52,977 bases of DNA from Candidatus Poribacteria bacterium (GCA_028820845.1 JAPPII010000120.1:1-52977), one strand, 5' to 3'; shown: positions 43,530-52,849, numbered from the stretch's first letter. Translations and numbers: made by a program. Notes: generated by a model not told the origin, from the sequence alone.

Positions 43530-44393
43530 ATGATATGGATCAAGGAAGTCTGGGTTATTTTGGGCGGACTTGGTGGACTCGCGGCAATTATCCTCCTCCT
43601 GATGGAATGCCTCGATAGATGGAATCATCGTTGGAATCGGCGTATACTTTATACAATCGGCATTGGGATTACTTGGGAACGTGCTATTGATCCGGAATTA
43701 ACCCTCCGTCTCTATGCAAAAAAAATAAAACGATTCGGGTACAATGCAATAAATTATGCTGACTTTCCAAGTGGTGCTGAATTATTAGCTGGCAGTTCAA
43801 TAGCCATAGCTGAAGATGGGTTGAAAGTCGACTGGTGGACACGGGACATGGATTGGTTTGATGAGTGGCCCCCTGAAGAACCGGAGATGCTTTATCAAAT
43901 CCCATGGGGTGCTAATACTTTTAAAGAACTGTTAGAGCGATCCAACCGCGATTGGTCTTCTATGAACACGGAAAACCAAGTAGAGATTCGAGGTTGGAAT
44001 AAATGGAGTCAACGCAGAATCTATACGCTCACTATTGGTATAGCAAAGTTAGCTCCTGGTGTTGATCCAATGCTTAACTTTTGTCTTTATTCACAAAACA
44101 TTAAACGATTTGGTCGTGATTCAATTGATTACAGAAAATATTCAGAGTACGCAGAACTATTGGCTGTTACGAAGGTATTACCTGCTAGAGACGGTCTCAA
44201 AATCCATTGGGCGACACGGGATCGATACCTAAAATATCATAATAATTGGCCTCCAAAAATATATAATATTCTATATCAGGTTCCCTGGAGTGCTAATACT
44301 TTCAAAGAACTGCTAAAGCAATATTTACGTGAAAATAAAGTCTTTTTTAACGATAAAGGTAAAATAGATAGCCGTAGACGTAATAAAACCTAA
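43530..44393 (+). CDS. Membrane-anchored protein with a duplicated unknown domain
   Basis: 287 residues. One N-terminal helix (VWVILGGLGGLAAIILLLMECL) is followed by two copies of a roughly 100-residue domain (38-137 and 163-264). Each copy runs RRI-Y-xTIGI, then DPxLxxxLYxxxIKRFG, AELLA, DGLKxxWxTRD, WPP, LYQxPWxANTFKELL. The second half of each copy is best conserved. The tail is basic (GKIDSRRRNKT). No known family was recognised. The helix, with few charges before it, suggests anchoring with the domains on one side of the membrane. It is alone between a pseudogene and a promoter-bearing gap; no ribosome-binding site is obvious beyond AAGGATG. Confidence 0.8.
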   Translation: MIWIKEVWVILGGLGGLAAIILLLMECLDRWNHRWNRRILYTIGIGITWERAIDPELTLRLYAKKIKRFGYNAINYADFPSGAELLAGSSIAIAEDGLKVDWWTRDMDWFDEWPPEEPEMLYQIPWGANTFKELLERSNRDWSSMNTENQVEIRGWNKWSQRRIYTLTIGIAKLAPGVDPMLNFCLYSQNIKRFGRDSIDYRKYSEYAELLAVTKVLPARDGLKIHWATRDRYLKYHNNWPPKIYNILYQVPWSANTFKELLKQYLRENKVFFNDKGKIDSRRRNKT

Positions 44394-44500
44394 CAATTGA
44401 AAAGAAATCTATACATGCGTGTCAATCCACATAATTCCCTTCAATACTAATGAACACCAAGATAAATAAAAAAAAGAAACCCTTATTGAAATAAAAATCC

Positions 44501-44529
44501 TTGACACCCCACCCTAAACCGTATACAAT
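44501..44529 (+). promoter_or_regulatory. Strong promoter for the beta-propeller operon
   Basis: TTGACA (44501-44506) and TACAAT (44524-44529), 17 bases apart, about 40 bases upstream of ATG 44569. Confidence 0.8.
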
Positions 44530-44568
44530 AAAACCCCAAGTAAGACATATCGGATGCGGAGGTCTCCC

Positions 44569-45201
44569 ATGCCGACAATCGAAAAAGTTTTTGACTCCCC
44601 AGGTCCACAACCCAACGGAATGCAAGCCACAGCAGAAGGGCTCTGGATTCTTGACCAGCAGACCAATGAGGTGCATCTCGTCTCCTACGACGGCGATGTA
44701 AAAAAGACACTCGCCACTGGCTCCGACAGAGGCAGTGGGATCACAGATACAGGCGATACCCTCTGGCTCGCCTCTACCTACAGTTGTGAAATCCTTTCAA
44801 CGGATCCAGAAACCGGTAAAACATTCGCCTCTTACGACACACCCGGTGCAGGACAGACCGGTGCACACGGCTTAGAATGGCGCGACAATAAACTCTGGTT
44901 GGCAGTGCCTCCCGCTGCGACCATCTATCAGGTCGATGTCGAAGACGGTTTCAAGGTGATTCACACGCTCCCGGCTCCCGGCGATCGACCCCACGGCATC
45001 GCATGGATTGGCGACGATCTCTGGTGTGTTGAGACGAACCATCGCGCAATCTTTCACCTCAACCCAGAGGACGGCAGCCATCTGAACAAAATCGAGATAC
45101 CCGAACCTCATCCCGAACCCCATGGAATGACGTACTGGGATGGATATTTCTGGTACTGCGATGCACACACCACAGCAGTGTGCCGCGTAGCGTTATCATG
45201 A
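44569..45201 (+). CDS. Beta-propeller (SMP-30/virginiamycin-lyase-like) protein
   Basis: 210 residues. It is made of blades with NGMQATAEGLWILDQQTNEVHLVSYDGDV, SGITDTGDTLWLASTYSC, AHGLEWRDNKLWLAVPPAATIYQVD, PHGIAWIGDDLWCVETNHRAIFHLN and PHGMTYWDGYFWYCDAHTTAVCRV. That is five blade-like units with a recurring G-x-x-W/L. It is short for a closed six-blade propeller, so it may be partial or oligomeric. No signal peptide. GGAGG lies 7 bases before ATG 44569. Its stop overlaps the next start (ATGA), so it is translationally coupled to the ligase-like gene. Confidence 0.8.
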   Translation: MPTIEKVFDSPGPQPNGMQATAEGLWILDQQTNEVHLVSYDGDVKKTLATGSDRGSGITDTGDTLWLASTYSCEILSTDPETGKTFASYDTPGAGQTGAHGLEWRDNKLWLAVPPAATIYQVDVEDGFKVIHTLPAPGDRPHGIAWIGDDLWCVETNHRAIFHLNPEDGSHLNKIEIPEPHPEPHGMTYWDGYFWYCDAHTTAVCRVALS

Positions 45202-45980
45202 TGCAAACAACCGGACGGCTATTGAAGATGGAAGCAAACCGTGCGGCGATGAACATGGCAGTTGACGAAGCGATGCTGCTCTCACAGAAAGAACAGCCGA
45301 ATCCGACACTGCGATTTTACACATGGTCGTCCGCAGCGTTCAGTTTCGGCTATTTCCAAGACATTGCCTCAGAAGTTGACGTGGAGGCGTGTCGTGCAGA
45401 CGACATCGAGTTAGTGAAACGGATGACAGGCGGCGGCACTGTCGTACATGGATGGGATTTAACTTATACGCTAATCCTCCCGCGTCATACAGGCGAAAAG
45501 AGTATCTCCGAAGTGTATCAACGTCTCGGAGAAGGCCTCGTCAAGGCATTTGAAACACTCGGTATCCCCGCGGAGTGCCATGCTGTGGATACCGATGTCT
45601 CGCAAACCAGCCAAAATATCTGCCTAACAAACCCCGCCGATTACGATGTCATGTGCCAGGGCAAAAAATTGGCAGGCGTTTCTGTCAGGCGAAACCGAAA
45701 CGGGATGATGTTTCAAGGCTATATTTCACTATATATGCCGCCTGTGTCTATCCTAAGACGTGTCTCAAGAGACTGCGAAGTCCAGCAGATATTGATCGAA
45801 AAATCGACTGCCATCAATACAGATGGACGTTCCATAACTAAAAGCGTACTCATCAAAGCAATATCTGAAACATTTAACATCGGCATTGCGTTTTATTCAG
45901 GTAAATTGTCATCGGTGGAGCGCGCGCAAGCAGAAACCTTAGCCGAAACCAAGTATACCACAGCGACGTGGAACTTTTAA
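45198..45980 (+). CDS. Lipoate/biotin protein ligase family (LplA-like)
   Basis: 260 residues. Family motifs are RMTGGGTVVHGWDLTYT (75 on, with His84) and the lysine-containing QGKKLAGVSVRRNRNGMMFQGYI near 150-172. These enzymes attach lipoate or octanoate to lipoyl domains via an adenylate, or transfer octanoyl groups. RMTGGG replaces the common RRxGGG. The C-terminal accessory domain of E. coli LplA is absent, as in LipM-type proteins. Starts at ATG 45198, overlapping the preceding stop by 4 bases. Third partner in the operon is the SUMF1 protein, 3 bases after its stop. Confidence 0.85.
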   Translation: MMQTTGRLLKMEANRAAMNMAVDEAMLLSQKEQPNPTLRFYTWSSAAFSFGYFQDIASEVDVEACRADDIELVKRMTGGGTVVHGWDLTYTLILPRHTGEKSISEVYQRLGEGLVKAFETLGIPAECHAVDTDVSQTSQNICLTNPADYDVMCQGKKLAGVSVRRNRNGMMFQGYISLYMPPVSILRRVSRDCEVQQILIEKSTAINTDGRSITKSVLIKAISETFNIGIAFYSGKLSSVERAQAETLAETKYTTATWNF

Positions 45981-45983
45981 TCA

Positions 45984-47063
45984 ATGAATCAAGGGCGAAA
46001 ACCTCCTAACACTGTGCTCATCCCATCCGGTGCGTTTATTATGGGCACTGACATTGAAGCCTTTTACGGCACGGCTTTAGCGAATTCGGAGCATGCCAAA
46101 CTCGATGAGGCACCAATGCATGTCCGCTTTCTCGAAGCATATCTCATTGAGCAGTATCCGGTAACCAACGCCGAATACGCCCTTTTCGTGCGGGAAACCG
46201 GTCATTCTCCACCATCACATTGGAAAAATGGGAACTTCACACCCGAAGAAGCAAATCTCCCTGTCGTCCATGTAAGTTGGTATGACAGTAACGAATACGC
46301 ACAATGGGCAAACAAGCGGCTTCCGACAGAGGCAGAATGGGAGAAAGCCTGTCGCGGTCCCGATGGTCGGATTTATCCGTGGGGCAATATTTTTGTTTCT
46401 GAGGAATCTGAATCGGCAGAAACCGCGCCAGAAAGTTCAGAAATCCTAACAGCACACCTCACCCCTATAGGTGTGCGTCCTGCTATAGTGAGTCCTTACG
46501 GAATCGGCGAAGCCGTCGGAAATGTTTGGGAATGGACTGCAGATTGGTATCAACCCTATCCCGACACAAAGCGTCAAAAAAATGGACGCAATCTGGACGA
46601 TAAACACAAAATCCTACGCGGCGGCTCGTGGTTGGAAGTCCGTGATGGAACGGCGGAACGCTATTTTCGGTGTGCCAATCGCTTACACGCGCCACCAGAT
46701 TACACTGCTGGTAATATCGGATTCCGTTGCGTGCGGGAGGCACCGCCCGGGCAAGTTGCGTCAGTACATGTTCCCATAGCGCCGCTTATTGACTATATAA
46801 AGCAACGAAAACTCGCGAATCTGCAGCTCCTTCAAAAACGGACAGAGAAAAATAGCTTCAAAGATATACTGATTGCCGCTTTCCTTATCGGTGGAGCAGT
46901 TTACGGTATTACGGTGAAACCTGAGTTAGCATTAGGGGGTGTAACCGCTGGCATTATCGGCCTCGGTTTTCTCTGTAGTGCCGGTGTCAATTTTTGGAGA
47001 AGATGGCGCGCCGTGAAGCGTGCGAAGCAGGTAGCCTCTGAAAACTTTGTAGCTTCTCATTAG
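45984..47063 (+). CDS. SUMF1/FGE-fold protein with C-terminal membrane helices, lacking FGE cysteines
   Basis: 359 residues. The FGE-sulfatase domain spans about 8-250: LIPSGAFIMGTD, YPVTNAEYALFV, RLPTEAEWEKACRG, GNVWEWTADWY, LRGGSWLEVRDGTAERYFRC, and NIGFRC. In formylglycine-generating enzyme two copper-binding cysteines follow GGS-Y/F. Here the corresponding stretch WLEVRDGTAERYF has none, so sulfatase maturation is unlikely. Two helices follow (about 288-306 and 314-330). The domain is widely reused, for example in EgtB-like or PvdO-like proteins. Start ATG 45984, 3 bases after the ligase-like stop. Its role with lipoate-type chemistry is unknown. Confidence 0.82.
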   Translation: MNQGRKPPNTVLIPSGAFIMGTDIEAFYGTALANSEHAKLDEAPMHVRFLEAYLIEQYPVTNAEYALFVRETGHSPPSHWKNGNFTPEEANLPVVHVSWYDSNEYAQWANKRLPTEAEWEKACRGPDGRIYPWGNIFVSEESESAETAPESSEILTAHLTPIGVRPAIVSPYGIGEAVGNVWEWTADWYQPYPDTKRQKNGRNLDDKHKILRGGSWLEVRDGTAERYFRCANRLHAPPDYTAGNIGFRCVREAPPGQVASVHVPIAPLIDYIKQRKLANLQLLQKRTEKNSFKDILIAAFLIGGAVYGITVKPELALGGVTAGIIGLGFLCSAGVNFWRRWRAVKRAKQVASENFVASH

Positions 47064-47080
47064 GCTGGACTTACGCACCT

Positions 47081-47149
47081 CACTGGTAGGTGCGGTTTCT
47101 AACCGCACCGATCTTCACTGGTAGGTGCGGTTTCTAACCGCACCGATCC
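47081..47149. repeat. Tandem GGTGCGGTT palindromes
   Basis: Two copies, 35 bases apart, of CACTGGTAGGTGCGGTTTCT followed by AACCGCACCGAT. Each folds as a 9-base stem with a TCT loop. The core is the same as at 18554 and 27130. Confidence 0.85.
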
Positions 47150-47233
47150 TATAATAGGAATAAGAACCCTTACTGTCCAAAGATAAGCACCTCAAATCAA
47201 TTTTGCGTAAGTCTTTTAGAAATATCTTTGATG

Positions 47234-47262
47234 TTGACGTGAATTTAAATTCAGTGTAAACT
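47234..47262 (+). promoter_or_regulatory. Putative promoter with palindromic spacer
   Basis: TTGACG (47234-47239), a 17-base spacer containing the perfect 14-base palindrome TGAATTTAAATTCA (47240-47253), then TAAACT (47257-47262). It is about 50 bases upstream of the dioxygenase gene. Confidence 0.4.
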
Positions 47263-47314
47263 TTTCACAAATTAATGCATCGCGACGCAAAGTCGCTTCT
47301 ACAAGGGGAAAACA

Positions 47315-48163
47315 ATGAACCCGCTATGTCTGGAACACTGTTTGACTGAGTCAGAAAAACAGCAATTTGAAGAGAACGGTTTCTTTGCAGTTGAGGATGC
47401 GATCCCACAAGAAATGGTCGACAGATTGATCGCCGCTGTTGACCGAGTCGGAGCGGAGCATTTAGGTAAAGAGGAACTTCCCACCGATGCGCGCTTCAAT
47501 CTCCTCGATTTCGTCGGCAGGGACGAAGCCTTTATTGAATTGCTCGATTGGCACACAACTTTCCCAAAAGTGTGGGGAATTTTGGGGTGGAACATCAAAC
47601 TCTACCATTCTCACTTGATTGTGATGCCCCCGCTGCCGCCGGAGGAACATAACGAGCAGAAACGTCTCGGCTGGCATCAAGACAGTGGTAGACTCAACTT
47701 CGAGTTGGAGGGCGAGCCGCGCCCACGTGTATCCTTGAAAGTCGCATTTTTCCTCACTGACACATCTATTCCCGGACGCGGCAACTTCTCCGTGATACCG
47801 GGGAGCCAGAAATGGAATACAATCGAAATGCCCGAAGACAAGACCGCGGATCCTGAAAACGCAACCCCTGTTTTCGCCAAACCCGGAACCGCCGTCTTTT
47901 TTGACCGAAGACTCTGGCATGCTGCAGGACGAAATACCTCCGATGTCATTCGTAAAGTCCTCTTCTACGGCTATAGCTACCGCTGGTTGCAACCTCGCGA
48001 CGACATGACCGTGGCACACTGGATGGAACGCTCTGATCCAATTCGTCAGCAGATTTTGGGAAAAAGCACGGGCGGACACGGCTATACCTCTCCCGGTGAA
48101 AAAGATGTACCACTCCGCACATGGATTCAGGAAAATCTCGGTGCTGAGGCGGTCGCCCGTTAG
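47315..48163 (+). CDS. Phytanoyl-CoA dioxygenase (PhyH) family protein
   Basis: 282 residues. A double-stranded beta-helix Fe(II)/2-oxoglutarate oxygenase with iron ligands His121 and Asp123 in GWHQDSG, and His202 in LWHAAG. Arg213 in VIRKVLFY would hold 2-oxoglutarate. The family hydroxylates varied small molecules; most bacterial members have no known substrate. No signal peptide. A hairpin GGGCGGG/CCCGCCC (48177-48197) after the stop may end transcription. It is not in an operon with the flanking receptor genes. Confidence 0.9.
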   Translation: MNPLCLEHCLTESEKQQFEENGFFAVEDAIPQEMVDRLIAAVDRVGAEHLGKEELPTDARFNLLDFVGRDEAFIELLDWHTTFPKVWGILGWNIKLYHSHLIVMPPLPPEEHNEQKRLGWHQDSGRLNFELEGEPRPRVSLKVAFFLTDTSIPGRGNFSVIPGSQKWNTIEMPEDKTADPENATPVFAKPGTAVFFDRRLWHAAGRNTSDVIRKVLFYGYSYRWLQPRDDMTVAHWMERSDPIRQQILGKSTGGHGYTSPGEKDVPLRTWIQENLGAEAVAR

Positions 48164-48176
48164 AACACAAAACAAT

Positions 48177-48197
48177 GGGCGGGAGCCAAACCCGCCC
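48177..48197 (+). terminator. Terminator-like hairpin after the dioxygenase gene
   Basis: GGGCGGG pairs with CCCGCCC around a 7-base loop, followed only by TTAAAT, so efficiency is uncertain. Confidence 0.5.
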
Positions 48198-48451
48198 TTA
48201 AATAGAATGCCTACAAAGTCCCAAACCAACGGAAATTAAACTTCCCAGAAAGTTAAAACCCCTACTTTTCCATTTGCTTGGCAATTCTACAACAGAAAAT
48301 TGTATACTTTCTATTGCATAACACCACACAATTTTCTAAAACACCCAGGAGCACAGCCTCGAACTTCATGTAAACATTTCGCTGGCTGCTAACGTTTGCA
48401 TACACCAGAAACTATCCTCTAAGACATCAAGAAAAGGAGTTGCCAACCGCC

Positions 48452-50695
48452 ATGAAAACATTTCTCTGCCTGCTAACGTTCCTTTTCGTGCCAACCATTG
48501 CCTTTTCCCAAACAGGCACAATCGAAGGCACCGCCTATAACAACATCACACAGGAACCGTTAGTAGATGCAGAAGTCCGGATTGTTCAGACAGATGAACG
48601 TCAAAAAACAGATGAAAATGGAAAGTTCGTTTTCAGCACCGTCCCTGAGGGTGCCTACACTTTAGTTATAACTTCGGTTGACCCCGAATTAACACATGAA
48701 AGCTCAATTCTTGTTGTAGCAGGGCAGACCTCAAAGCCAGAGATTTACGTCGGTACAGCGCAGTACCGTCTTGATGAGGTCGAGGTAACCGGCGAACGGG
48801 ACCCTAAAACCGTCAGCAAAAAAAGTATCCAATCACAAGAAATTACACGTCTACCCGGCACAGGTGGTGACGCGCTCCGCGCCCTTCCCGCTATTCCGGG
48901 AATTGGTGTTGCGAACGATTTCAGCGGGGCACTTTATATCCGCGGTGGCTCCGATGAAGATAACCTCTACTACTTCGACAGGGTTCCCGTCGGTTATCCA
49001 TATCACTTTGGCGGACTCGTCTCGTCCTTAAGCTCCGAAATTATTGATCGAATTGATGTCTATGCTGGAGGCTATGGTGCCGAGTATGGCGTGGATTCCC
49101 AAGCCGTCATTGACATCTACTCACAAGACAATAGCCGAGCGAATCTCGGTGGAAAGTTTAATCTCAATCTTCTCTACTCAGAGGGTCTTCTCGAAGGTAA
49201 AATCGGTGAAAACGGGTTCTGGTATGCCGCGGGCCGTAGAAGCTACATTGACCTATTCGTCGGATCGCTGGCGTTTGACGCTGGTGCTATCACTGCTTTT
49301 CCGCGTTTCTGGGACTATCAACTCAAGGCAGGATACGATCTGAGTGAAAAACATCAACTCTTTTTTAACCTCTTTGCCTCAGGCGACCGATTTGCCCTGA
49401 AACTCGACGGTGAAGACGTAGACGAAGATTTTAGAGGAAACATCAGTTTCGAGAGCGGTTTCGAGGGCGCAGGCCTCCACCTCCGCTCCTTTCTCACAGA
49501 TCGACTCACCTCTTACCTATCGCTAACCCGATCAGATTTCCTCTTTGATGCCAATTTCGGTCCAACGATCTCCTTGAAAATTGACGCGCCCAACTACACA
49601 CTTCGTGAAGACCTTATATACGAACTAAATCCGAGGCACCGTTTGGAATCCGGGTTAATTCTCGGACTCGAACCCGGACAGGTTACTGGCACTTTCACTC
49701 GGATACCCGATGAGGGGGAAGTCGACTTTGATATCCGACTTGAAGAAAAGGTCGATTTAGACGAATACGTGCGCGGACAACGTATCGAAGGCTACCTGCA
49801 AAACAGACACACACTCCTGCCATATCTATCCCTCGTCTATGGACTCCGTTTCGATTATTTCAACCGTATTGATGAACTCTCTATCCAACCGAGAGGCAGT
49901 ATCCTGATAGGACTGCCCAACAGTTCCGAACTTCAATTTTCTTACGGACTTTACAACCAGACCCCCCTGCCAGCACTCCTCTCTCCGAGCATAGGAAACC
50001 CGGCTTTAAAGTCAAGTCAGGCAAGTCATTATATCCTTGAACTCAAACGGCAACTCTCGCAAGACACAGAAATCAAAATGGCGGCTTATTACAAGGACCT
50101 GAGGGGCTTGGTGACTGTTGATGAGGAAGCCGCTTATCTGAACCAAGGTGAAGGTTACGCACAAGGCACCGAAATCTTCCTACGGCACCAGAGTGGCGAA
50201 CGATTTTTCGGTTGGATTTCTTACGCCTACGCGCTTTCTGAACGTAGAGACCGCCCCGGTGAACCCTATCGACCCTACTCCTTTGATCAGACACACGTGG
50301 CAACGATCGCCGCAAGCTACAACCTCACGCCTACCTGGGAGTTCGGCGCGAAATGGCAGTACCGAACCGGGAACCCCTATACGCCTCGTGAAGGCACAAA
50401 TATCGGGGTTGACCCAAGGAACGGAGAACCTATCTTTATCCCAATTTTCGCAGAAACTTATTCGGACCGTTTGCCACCGTATCACAGGTTGGATCTGCGC
50501 GTCAGTAAAACCTTCCAATTCGGCAACTGGAAACTCGGGACATTTCTCGAACTCCTGAATGCCTATAACCGCGCAAACTTGCTCGATTTCAATTATCCCG
50601 AGGATTGTCGAACACCAGAGGACTGCCTCGAAAGACGAAACGACATCAACCAGTTACCTATTATCCCTTATTTGGGGATTACAGCAGAATTCTAA
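48452..50695 (+). CDS. TonB-dependent receptor with CarboxypepD_reg domain
   Basis: 747 residues. The signal peptide ends at about residue 20 (IAFSQ). A carboxypeptidase-regulatory domain follows (GTIEGTAYNNITQEPLVDAEV to IYVG), then a plug (GTGGDALRALPAIPGIGVANDFSGALYIRGGSDEDNLYYFDRVPVGYPYHFGG) and a beta-barrel. It ends in ITAEF, the aromatic-ended signature of outer-membrane barrels. Such receptors import siderophores, cobalamin or glycans with TonB energy. ATG 48452 is used, with AAGGAG 12 bases upstream. A paralogue follows 21 bases later, so both are likely one transcript. No TonB or ExbB is nearby. Confidence 0.92.
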   Translation: MKTFLCLLTFLFVPTIAFSQTGTIEGTAYNNITQEPLVDAEVRIVQTDERQKTDENGKFVFSTVPEGAYTLVITSVDPELTHESSILVVAGQTSKPEIYVGTAQYRLDEVEVTGERDPKTVSKKSIQSQEITRLPGTGGDALRALPAIPGIGVANDFSGALYIRGGSDEDNLYYFDRVPVGYPYHFGGLVSSLSSEIIDRIDVYAGGYGAEYGVDSQAVIDIYSQDNSRANLGGKFNLNLLYSEGLLEGKIGENGFWYAAGRRSYIDLFVGSLAFDAGAITAFPRFWDYQLKAGYDLSEKHQLFFNLFASGDRFALKLDGEDVDEDFRGNISFESGFEGAGLHLRSFLTDRLTSYLSLTRSDFLFDANFGPTISLKIDAPNYTLREDLIYELNPRHRLESGLILGLEPGQVTGTFTRIPDEGEVDFDIRLEEKVDLDEYVRGQRIEGYLQNRHTLLPYLSLVYGLRFDYFNRIDELSIQPRGSILIGLPNSSELQFSYGLYNQTPLPALLSPSIGNPALKSSQASHYILELKRQLSQDTEIKMAAYYKDLRGLVTVDEEAAYLNQGEGYAQGTEIFLRHQSGERFFGWISYAYALSERRDRPGEPYRPYSFDQTHVATIAASYNLTPTWEFGAKWQYRTGNPYTPREGTNIGVDPRNGEPIFIPIFAETYSDRLPPYHRLDLRVSKTFQFGNWKLGTFLELLNAYNRANLLDFNYPEDCRTPEDCLERRNDINQLPIIPYLGITAEF

Positions 50696-50716
50696 TCATT
50701 TTTAGGACCCAGGAAC

Positions 50717-52849
50717 GTGAGATATATATTAATTCTTTTAATGCTGGTAGGTACACTGAATGCCTTCGCGCAAACCGATGATACCGAAAAGCTGGACCCA
50801 ACTGAGAACGACACATCAGGCGAGGCCACCCGTTTAGATCCAATCCCGGTTGAAGTCCAACGGTTAGAGAAGAAGCCGCGTCATACCTTCAGTGGTAGGG
50901 CAATCCGGAGTGCAATGGGGAGCGGTGGAGATCCGATTCGCGTGCTAAATAGCCTCCCAAGTGTCGGCCTCCTAAATGATTTCGTCGGAATCCTCTCTGT
51001 CCGCGGGGGCGGACCTGAAGACAATCTTTACTACTTTGATCGATTACCGTTAGGTTATCCATATCACCTCCAAGGAATCGTTTCAACGGTCAACGCTGAA
51101 GTGATTGAAAATATCGAGGTATATCCGGGTGGATACGGAGCAGAATTCGGTTCCGACTCACAAGCCGTGATTGACATCCACTCCCGCACGAAGACTGATA
51201 CCGCTTTCGGAGGAACAGTCAACTTTAACCCAGTATATGGACAAGCCTTCTTTGAAGGAAACGTAGGAGAACGCGGGTATTGGTACGCCTTTGGACGGCG
51301 GAGTTATATGGAGCCGCTCTTTGAATTACTACCTCGTCTGTTGGAAATCGAAAACGATTTGGTAACCGAGGTACCAAGTTTCTGGAGTTATCAGGGAAAA
51401 GCAGTCTATCAATTAAACAGCACTCACAAGTTAGTTATCAACGCCATTGCGGCAGATGATTCCGCTAAATTTAATTTCACTTCGGCCGAAGTGTCTGATG
51501 GCGACTTGCAGGGTCCGCTAAGTTCAAATAACCCGTTCGATTCACAAGGCATTCATCTCTATTCTGAGAAAGAGAGTCAGTTCAGCTCCGTTGTATCACT
51601 GACGCGCTCGTTCTCTCGTACAGAATTCATTTTTGGCGAAGGCTACTCCTATCGAAATACCGAAAGCGTCTATGCCCTACGGGGAGATCTTGAGTATTGG
51701 GCTAAGTTTCCAAAAACGCTATTGGAGTCGGGTTTCGTTCTTTCGAGACTCCCTTCAACATTGATTAGCGACGGGGCGCGTCCACCTGAAGAAGGGGATC
51801 CCGACTATAACTTCAGACTCAAACAAGATGGAGAGAAAATTTTTACCTCTACACCTACAATCTCACACCGCCTTGAAGGATATTTGCAAGCAACGCAGCA
51901 ACTACCTTCGTTCCGTTATGCTGACCTCTACGCCACTGTCGGGATGCGGACGAGTTACCTCAGTCTGATAGACACGTTTTCACTGCAGCCGCGCGGGCTC
52001 CTCGGTGTAACACTCGGACCGGGTTTCGCGAATGTCGATGGACTTTCGCTTTTCCCAGTAGACCTACGCTTCATGTACGGTATTTACATCCAAAACCCAC
52101 AACCCTATCAAGTGTTGCTCGGGAAGGAGAACCCAGAAATCACTCCCAGTTTGGCAAAGCATTATGTCATAACCTTGCAAAAAGAACTAAAACCTCAGAA
52201 GTCCTTAGTTTCGCAAATGAGAGTCGGCATTACTGGTTATTACAAAGACCTTCAAGATATGATTACCTACAATGAATCCGAAAGCCGCTATCAGAATCAG
52301 CGGACTGGATACGTGAGAGGGATCGAGATTTCATTGGAACATGAAATCGGTAACACCTTTCGGAGTTGGCTCTCCTATGCCTATACCATCTCCAAACGTC
52401 AAGACTCACCAAGGGACGAGGAGCGCTTTTATATGTATAGCACACCACATGTTTTGGGAATTGGTCTGAATTATCTACTGGGATCTTGGGAATTTGGCGC
52501 GAATTGGCAATATAAGAGCGGCATTTTGTATTCACCGTTGTTAGATAGAGAACCCTATACCAATCCGTTTACAAAAAACGAGACGTGGCTGCCAATCTAC
52601 GGCGATCCAGAACGCACCGCAGCATATCATCGCTTGGATCTACGGTTCCATCGGTCTCTTCAGATTGAGGAATTCCATTGGTACTTCATTCACATCAACA
52701 ACTGGAAAGGCGGAGTCACCTTTGAACTGTGGAATGCTTATAACCGTACTAATCTCCTTCAAGTCCGTTACAATCAAGATTACACAAAAGAGGTACCGAT
52801 CGCGCAATTACCTATCGTTCCCTTCATCGCACTGACGCTCGAATTTTGA
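50717..52849 (+). CDS. TonB-dependent receptor, paralogue without the N-terminal sandwich
   Basis: 710 residues. Signal peptide to FAQ (about residue 19), a short acidic linker, a plug domain with GSGGDPIRVLNSLPSVGLLNDFVGILSVRGGGPEDNLYYFDRLPLGYPYHLQG, and a barrel ending LTLEF. The plug and barrel closely parallel the preceding receptor (for example GYGAEFGSDSQAVIDIHSR and YHRLDLRFHRSLQ), indicating tandem duplication. The CarboxypepD_reg domain is absent. Starts at GTG 50717 with AGGA about 9 bases upstream. The two may bind different ligands or form a pair on the same transcript. Confidence 0.9.
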   Translation: MRYILILLMLVGTLNAFAQTDDTEKLDPTENDTSGEATRLDPIPVEVQRLEKKPRHTFSGRAIRSAMGSGGDPIRVLNSLPSVGLLNDFVGILSVRGGGPEDNLYYFDRLPLGYPYHLQGIVSTVNAEVIENIEVYPGGYGAEFGSDSQAVIDIHSRTKTDTAFGGTVNFNPVYGQAFFEGNVGERGYWYAFGRRSYMEPLFELLPRLLEIENDLVTEVPSFWSYQGKAVYQLNSTHKLVINAIAADDSAKFNFTSAEVSDGDLQGPLSSNNPFDSQGIHLYSEKESQFSSVVSLTRSFSRTEFIFGEGYSYRNTESVYALRGDLEYWAKFPKTLLESGFVLSRLPSTLISDGARPPEEGDPDYNFRLKQDGEKIFTSTPTISHRLEGYLQATQQLPSFRYADLYATVGMRTSYLSLIDTFSLQPRGLLGVTLGPGFANVDGLSLFPVDLRFMYGIYIQNPQPYQVLLGKENPEITPSLAKHYVITLQKELKPQKSLVSQMRVGITGYYKDLQDMITYNESESRYQNQRTGYVRGIEISLEHEIGNTFRSWLSYAYTISKRQDSPRDEERFYMYSTPHVLGIGLNYLLGSWEFGANWQYKSGILYSPLLDREPYTNPFTKNETWLPIYGDPERTAAYHRLDLRFHRSLQIEEFHWYFIHINNWKGGVTFELWNAYNRTNLLQVRYNQDYTKEVPIAQLPIVPFIALTLEF

